Assembly: GCA_036835325.1 (NCBI GenBank)
Contig: DAITMF010000012.1
Coordinates: forward strand, 8,448 to 72,447
Direction of reading: 5' to 3'
Origin: CAMCHP01 sp036835325
GTDB taxonomy: Bacteria; Bacteroidota; Bacteroidia; Flavobacteriales_D; Sanyastnellaceae
Length of the DNA: 64,000 bases
The notes beneath the pieces are model-generated. The model saw nothing but the letters and a program-made list of their open reading frames with translations. It was not told where the DNA came from and made no database searches. Both the position numbers and the translations under genes were made by a program. Below are positions 59,903 through 64,000 of this stretch, in pieces. Position 1 is the first letter of the stretch, and every line of letters begins with the position of its first letter.

Positions 59903-59937
59903 GTTGCCTTAACGAGGCAACCCGGCACGCTTATTGC
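59903..59937 (+). promoter_or_regulatory. Sigma-54-type promoter of the DUF5684 gene with adjacent dyad
   Basis: CGGCAC-N5-TTGC (59923-59937) matches the sigma-54 consensus TGGCAC-N5-TTGC at all but the first base; the start would be near 59949, 37 bases before the ATG. Directly upstream is a perfect 7-bp dyad GTTGCCT-N5-AGGCAAC (59903-59921). Read on the minus strand, that dyad followed by TTTTTT also looks like a terminator, although no minus-strand gene lies there. The 177 bp after the regulator gene hold no other feature. Confidence 0.6.
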
Positions 59938-59985
59938 CGTCTTGTAAGTGCTGAAAGGCTCTAAAAACGATAAAATTCTAGCGCA

Positions 59986-60411
59986 ATGGATATCATAACT
60001 CAAATCATGAACAACGAGAACACAGGGATTATGTTCCTCGTTGCGCTGCTGCTCCTTATTGGAGCCGTAGCAAAGTGGCGATTGTTCGTCAAAAGTAATC
60101 AGCCCGGTCTTGCAGCTATTGTGCCTGTTTGGGACGTAATTGCAACGCTCCACATCGTCGGTCGTCCGGGGTGGCACATCGTGTTCTTCTTGGTACCCGT
60201 GTTCAACGTGTACTTTGCTTTCAAACTGCTCATTGAAGTAGCTCAAAGCTTCGGAAAACGCGATGTCATTGATTACGTTTTCGTAATCGTGTTCAACCTC
60301 TTTTACTTGCTCAACCTCGGTCTGGCGTACAACGAAGAGTATCAGGGTCCTGTTTATGGAGTTAGCCCTGAAGAACTCAAACAGCGCGCTTCTCGTTACG
60401 CCACGGCTTAA
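59986..60411 (+). CDS. DUF5684 membrane protein
   Basis: 141-aa small inner-membrane protein with about three hydrophobic helices (residues about 14-28, 62-80 and 92-112). Its core (KSNQPGLAAIVPVWDVIATL, IVGRPGWHIVFFLVPVFN) is characteristic of DUF5684, a family often linked to signal peptidases or found alone; function unknown. It has its own sigma-54-type promoter and a terminator 30 bp downstream, so it is a single-gene unit next to the sigma-54 activator and probably stress-induced. Confidence 0.85.
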   Translation: MDIITQIMNNENTGIMFLVALLLLIGAVAKWRLFVKSNQPGLAAIVPVWDVIATLHIVGRPGWHIVFFLVPVFNVYFAFKLLIEVAQSFGKRDVIDYVFVIVFNLFYLLNLGLAYNEEYQGPVYGVSPEELKQRASRYATA

Positions 60412-60442
60412 AAGCGCGCCTGAAACTAACTAAACTATAAAG

Positions 60443-60474
60443 AGCGGTCAGCTGATGAAGCTGGCCGCTTTTTT
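60443..60474. terminator. Terminator shared with the alaS coding end
   Basis: 11-bp stem (60443-60453 with 60459-60469, one G-T pair), 5-base loop and six T on the plus strand. It ends the DUF5684 transcript. The right arm and loop are the last codons of the convergent alaS gene, whose TGA (60450-60448) lies in the left arm. Confidence 0.9.
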
Positions 60475-63054
60475 AATGGCCTCATCCAAGCCTTTTGGGT
60501 CTTTGCCGCCAGCCGTGGCAAAAAAGGCTTGGCCACCTCCCCCGCCTTGAATGGCCTTAGCCAACTCACGCACTACGGCACCGGCGTTCAACTGACGTGA
60601 CACCACCAAATCATCGCTGATTACACAGGTAATGGTGGGCTTGCCCTCAGCCTCTGAACCGAACACGGCGAACATATTTGACTTCTCAGAGCGGAAACTG
60701 AAGGCAATGTCTTTGATTTCAGCCGGGCCGAGGTCAACCTTGGCAGCCAAAAACTGCACCCCGTTCACCTCACTGAATTGCGCTGCAAGCTCGGCGCGAA
60801 CCGAATTGGCCTGTTGTTTCCTGAACGATTCAAGTTCACGCGACAGTTGGGCATTCTTTTCGACGAGGTCAGCGACAGCTTTGGCCAGCTCACCCGGATT
60901 CTTGAGCAATGCACGTACCTCGTTCAAGGTCTCGATGTGCGACGCGAAGTAGTTTCGTGCAGCATCACCTGTAAGGGCCTCAATTCGGCGAACACCCGAA
61001 GCAACGGCTCCTTCAGAGGCCAGCACGAAACTTCCAATGGCACCGGTAGCGCTTACGTGCGTACCCCCGCAAAGCTCAACCGAGGAGCCGAATCGGATTA
61101 CGCGCACAACATCACCGTACTTTTCACCAAAGAGCATCATGGCGCCGGTTTCACGGGCTTCTTCCATTGGCATGGCGCGGTGCTCCTCGAGTGCCAAATT
61201 GGCAAGCACACGCTCGTTTACGCGGCGCTCAACTTCAGCCACTTCGTTGTCTGACATTTTGCCAAAGTGCGAAAAGTCGAAACGCAAGTAATCAGGTCCT
61301 ACCAATGAGCCTTTTTGCTCAACGTGGGTTCCGAGCACCTCGCGCAAGGCTTCGTGCAGCAAGTGGGTAGCTGAGTGATTGCGTGCAATGCTCAGGCGTC
61401 GCTGCGCATCGACTTGGGCCGTGAATCGGGCATCGGGCTGTGTGGGGAGCGCTTCAGCGTAGTGCACAATCAGATTGTTCTCGCGTTTGGTATCAACGAT
61501 GCTGATGCTTTCGTTGCCATTCGCCAAGGTTCCGGTGTCGCCTACCTGGCCTCCACCTTCGGCATAAAAAGGCGTGATGTTAAACACCAGTTGGTAGCGT
61601 TCTTGGCCCTTCTGAACCACCTTGCGGTAGCGAGTAATGTGCACCTCGGCAGAGGTTTGGTCATAGCCCACGAATTCAGATACGGCATCTTCGTGGAGTT
61701 CAATCCAGTCGCCGGCTTCGATTTTGCCGGCCGCGCGTGAACGGTCTTTTTGCTGTTGCAATTCAGCTTGAAACCCTGCATCGTCAATGCGCATGCCCCG
61801 TTCAGAAGCGATGAGTGCGGTAAGGTCAGCCGGGAAGCCAAAGGTATCGTACAGGTCGAACACCACTTTGCCATCAAGGGCATTGCCTCCTGCGTTCATT
61901 TTTTCCTCCAGGAGTAGGATGCCGCGATCAAGGGTTCGGAGGAAGGCCTCTTCTTCTTCGCGGATGACGCGCTGAATGAGGTCGCTTTGGCGTTGGAGTT
62001 CAGGAAAAAACGGCCCCATTTGCGCCACGAGCAAACGGCTGAGTTCGCAAATGAAGGGCTCCTTCAGATTGAGGAAACTAAAGGCGTAGCGAATGGCTCG
62101 GCGCAGGATTCGGCGAATCACATAGCCCGCACCTGAGTTCGACGGGAGCTGTCCGTCAGCTATGCTAAACGACACAGCGCGAAGGTGGTCGGCGATTACA
62201 CGCATGGCCACATCTGATTTGCCATCTCCACCGGTGTAGGCGATGCCTGAAATGCGTTCAATTTCAGCAATGGTCGGACGGAAGATATCGGTATCGTAGT
62301 TCGATTTTTTGTTTTGCAGCGCCACGGCCAAGCGTTCGAAGCCCATACCGGTGTCAATGTGTTGAGCGGGGAGTTTACGCAGAGAGCCGTCGGCCATGCG
62401 GTTAAACTCCATGAATACGAGGTTCCATATCTCGATTACGCGCGGGTCGTCTTTGTTGACCCGGTCACGGCCTGGACTTGCCGCGCGTTCGGCCTCATCG
62501 CGCAGGTCGACGTGGATTTCAGAGCAGGGGCCACACGGGCCGGTATCGCCCATTTCCCAGAAGTTGTCTTTTTTATCGCAATCGATGATGCGGTCTTCAT
62601 CAATGAGGTTTCTCCAAATTGAGCGGGCATCATTGTCAGGCGAAAGGCCATCGGCGTCATCGCCCCCGAAGACGGTCACGTACAGGCGGTCTTTGTCGAG
62701 TTTGTAGTGCTCGGTGAGGAGTTCCCAAGCCCATTCGATGGCTTCTTTCTTAAAGTAATCACCAAACGACCAGTTGCCGAGCATCTCGAACATGGTGTGG
62801 TGGTAGGTGTCAACTCCCACCTCTTCGAGGTCGTTGTGCTTGCCCGAAACACGCAAGCACTTTTGTGAGTTGGCAATGCGCGAAAACTTCACCGGACTGT
62901 TGCCCAAGAAGATGTCTTTGAACTGGTTCATCCCCGCGTTGGTAAACATCAGCGTAGGGTCGTCTTTAATGACCATGGGTGCAGACGGCACAATTTCATG
63001 CGACTTTGACGCGAAGAAATCGAAGAAGGTTTTGCGGATTTGAGCGGCTTCCAT
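60448..63054 (-). CDS. alaS: Alanine-tRNA ligase
   Basis: 868-aa full-length class II synthetase. Aminoacylation domain (about residues 1-440) with TNAGMNQFKDIFLGN and the G3:U70 recognition region; editing domain with zinc-binding HSATHLLHEAL and CGGTHV; DHHA1/C-Ala oligomerisation domain ending in a Gly-rich GGGGGQAFFATAGGKDP (partly cited). The start ATG 63054 begins MEAAQIRKTFFDFFASKSHE, family standard. Transcribed alone from a -7 box at 63115-63122, with a leader of about 55 nt. Confidence 0.98.
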   Translation of the reverse strand: MEAAQIRKTFFDFFASKSHEIVPSAPMVIKDDPTLMFTNAGMNQFKDIFLGNSPVKFSRIANSQKCLRVSGKHNDLEEVGVDTYHHTMFEMLGNWSFGDYFKKEAIEWAWELLTEHYKLDKDRLYVTVFGGDDADGLSPDNDARSIWRNLIDEDRIIDCDKKDNFWEMGDTGPCGPCSEIHVDLRDEAERAASPGRDRVNKDDPRVIEIWNLVFMEFNRMADGSLRKLPAQHIDTGMGFERLAVALQNKKSNYDTDIFRPTIAEIERISGIAYTGGDGKSDVAMRVIADHLRAVSFSIADGQLPSNSGAGYVIRRILRRAIRYAFSFLNLKEPFICELSRLLVAQMGPFFPELQRQSDLIQRVIREEEEAFLRTLDRGILLLEEKMNAGGNALDGKVVFDLYDTFGFPADLTALIASERGMRIDDAGFQAELQQQKDRSRAAGKIEAGDWIELHEDAVSEFVGYDQTSAEVHITRYRKVVQKGQERYQLVFNITPFYAEGGGQVGDTGTLANGNESISIVDTKRENNLIVHYAEALPTQPDARFTAQVDAQRRLSIARNHSATHLLHEALREVLGTHVEQKGSLVGPDYLRFDFSHFGKMSDNEVAEVERRVNERVLANLALEEHRAMPMEEARETGAMMLFGEKYGDVVRVIRFGSSVELCGGTHVSATGAIGSFVLASEGAVASGVRRIEALTGDAARNYFASHIETLNEVRALLKNPGELAKAVADLVEKNAQLSRELESFRKQQANSVRAELAAQFSEVNGVQFLAAKVDLGPAEIKDIAFSFRSEKSNMFAVFGSEAEGKPTITCVISDDLVVSRQLNAGAVVRELAKAIQGGGGGQAFFATAGGKDPKGLDEAIKKAASFIS

Positions 63055-63114
63055 AGTGAGTTAGCGGGTTTGCCAATACGTGTTAAAGCTGCACCCCTCG
63101 GGCGCTTTGGCTTG

Positions 63115-63122
63115 CAAAGGTA
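63115..63122 (-). promoter_or_regulatory. -7 box of alaS (TACCTTTG)
   Basis: Exact TAnnTTTG match on the minus strand, 60 bp upstream of the alaS ATG. No clear -33 TTG. A CTTCGTT/AACGAAG dyad (63138-63144 with 63153-63159) lies just upstream, in the gap shared with the divergent peptidase gene. Confidence 0.5.
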
Positions 63123-63171
63123 GCGGTTTTTGAGTAGCTTCGTTGGCTTGTAAACGAAGAGAATCACCTCA

Positions 63172-64000
63172 ATGGCAAGGTATCGTTACCGGTATAATCA
63201 CGAGCAACTCAAGATCGAACAGGTTCCATTGACTTGGAAAGACTACCTGTTTGCGGGAGTTCGTTGGACGCTGCTCATTGCCTTGATTTCTGGTTTGGCC
63301 ATTTACGCATTCAGCACCTATGTTGAGAGTCCGAAAGAACGTAGGCAACAGCGTGAAATTGACTACCTCAGCGAGCAGTTGAGTTTGGTAAGTGGAGAAT
63401 TGAACCGCATGGAGCGGGTAGTTGATGAGATTGCTACGCGTGACGACGAGATTTACCGCACCATTTTTGGTGCAGAGCCGTTCCCACAACATTTACGTCG
63501 TCAAGGCATTGGGGGAAGCGACCGCATGAAAGACCTCCGAGGGTTTGCCACCAGCGAAGCTGTTATCGAAACGCGTGAACGCATTTCGCACCTTCAGCGA
63601 AAACTGGTTGCTCAAAGCAAGTCGTTTGAAGAGCTGTTCGAAATGGCGAGGAACAAAGAGGAAATGCTTTCATCTATCCCTGCAATCCAGCCAGTGCGCA
63701 ACGACGACCTCACCCGCGTGGCCAGTGGCTACGGCTACCGCATCCACCCCATTTACAAAGTGCCCAAACTTCACACCGGGATGGATTTTACAGCGCCCAT
63801 AGGCACGGAGATTTTCGCAACCGGTGACGGTGTTGTTGTAGAAGTTGAATCATCGAACAACGGATACGGCAAGCACGTTATCATACGCCACGGTTTTGGC
63901 TACGAAACCCTCTACGCCCACATGAGCCAAATTTTGGTCAGCAAAGGTCAAAAGGTAAAGCGTGGTGAAATCATTGGATTGATTGGGAATACGGGCACCT
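63172..64000 (+). CDS. M23 family metallopeptidase, C-terminus cut by the window
   Basis: 276 residues visible from ATG 63172 to the right edge without a stop. A cytosolic basic N-terminus (MARYRYRYNHEQ) and one membrane helix (about residues 33-52, LLIALISGLAIYAF) are followed by a coiled-coil region (about 55-165). The start of a LytM/M23 peptidase domain follows (VASGYGYRIHPIYKVPKLHTGMDF) with zinc ligands in HTGMD and the AHMS motif already present. It cleaves or regulates cleavage of peptidoglycan crosslinks from the periplasmic face. Bacteroidota relatives of this size occur next to alaS. About 20-60 residues are missing at the end. Confidence 0.92.
   Translation, partial: MARYRYRYNHEQLKIEQVPLTWKDYLFAGVRWTLLIALISGLAIYAFSTYVESPKERRQQREIDYLSEQLSLVSGELNRMERVVDEIATRDDEIYRTIFGAEPFPQHLRRQGIGGSDRMKDLRGFATSEAVIETRERISHLQRKLVAQSKSFEELFEMARNKEEMLSSIPAIQPVRNDDLTRVASGYGYRIHPIYKVPKLHTGMDFTAPIGTEIFATGDGVVVEVESSNNGYGKHVIIRHGFGYETLYAHMSQILVSKGQKVKRGEIIGLIGNTGT

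Overview
The window comes from the chromosome of a Bacteroidota bacterium, most probably a Flavobacteriales member of the Cryomorphaceae/Schleiferiaceae type. The evidence: (i) three large secreted proteins end in type IX secretion (T9SS) sorting domains, two of type A and one of type B, with a PorP/SprF-type partner; (ii) promoters fit the Bacteroidota -7 element TAnnTTTG, and good Shine-Dalgarno sequences are scarce; (iii) lineage-typical families are present (DUF4290 next to murA, GWxTD lipoprotein, DUF5684, DnaJ with a reduced zinc region); (iv) the order rplQ-carA-eno follows the ribosomal operon. I saw no rRNA, tRNA, CRISPR array, insertion sequence or phage gene. Gene density is high and most junctions are very tight (TAATG or ATGA overlaps).

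Layout. 1-8.4 kb: a TlpA-like thioredoxin (cut by the window edge) coupled to lpxH; convergent gapA; a 1080-aa beta-propeller protein with a T9SS type A tail; lipA with an outer-membrane protein gene; an OsmC peroxidase-like gene; and a 43-aa lipoprotein gene too short for ordinary gene finders. 8.5-12.2 kb: a tightly coupled unit of an Omp85/TamA-like barrel, a GWxTD lipoprotein and the rRNA methyltransferase RlmB. 12.3-21.6 kb: a surface-adhesin locus with a small exported protein, a 1963-aa protein (choice-of-anchor L, Calx-beta-like and Ig-like regions, 17 SprB-type repeats, type B sorting domain), PorP/SprF, and a TPR/PD40/OmpA lipoprotein. 21.6-28.1 kb, all minus strand: a TPR-like protein, an intergenic region with three hairpins, a second T9SS type A protein, eno and carA. 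28.2-46.0 kb: one continuous minus-strand operon, rpsL-rpsG-fusA-S10-spc-alpha, with secY, map, infA and rpmJ, ending in a strong terminator. 46.2-52.8 kb: uvrD/pcrA helicase, a putative glycosidase-fold lipoprotein, DUF4290 and murA. 52.8-60.4 kb: a second TlpA-like protein, grpE-dnaJ, an ABC-2 exporter pair, a Ppx/GppA phosphatase, an NtrC-like sigma-54 response regulator without a DNA-binding domain, and a DUF5684 membrane protein. 60.4-64 kb: alaS and the start of an M23 peptidase.

The most interesting reading concerns 52.8-60 kb. Sigma-54-type -24/-12 elements sit upstream of grpE-dnaJ, of the HTH-less sigma-54 activator itself and of the DUF5684 gene, with a weaker one before tlpA. Together they could form a small locally encoded sigma-54 envelope/heat-stress regulon. 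Other points: MurA has Asp in place of the catalytic Cys (predicted fosfomycin insensitivity); the secreted glycosidase-fold protein fits no family I know; a candidate small RNA lies at about 23.3 kb; and terminators of upstream genes run directly into the start of the next gene.
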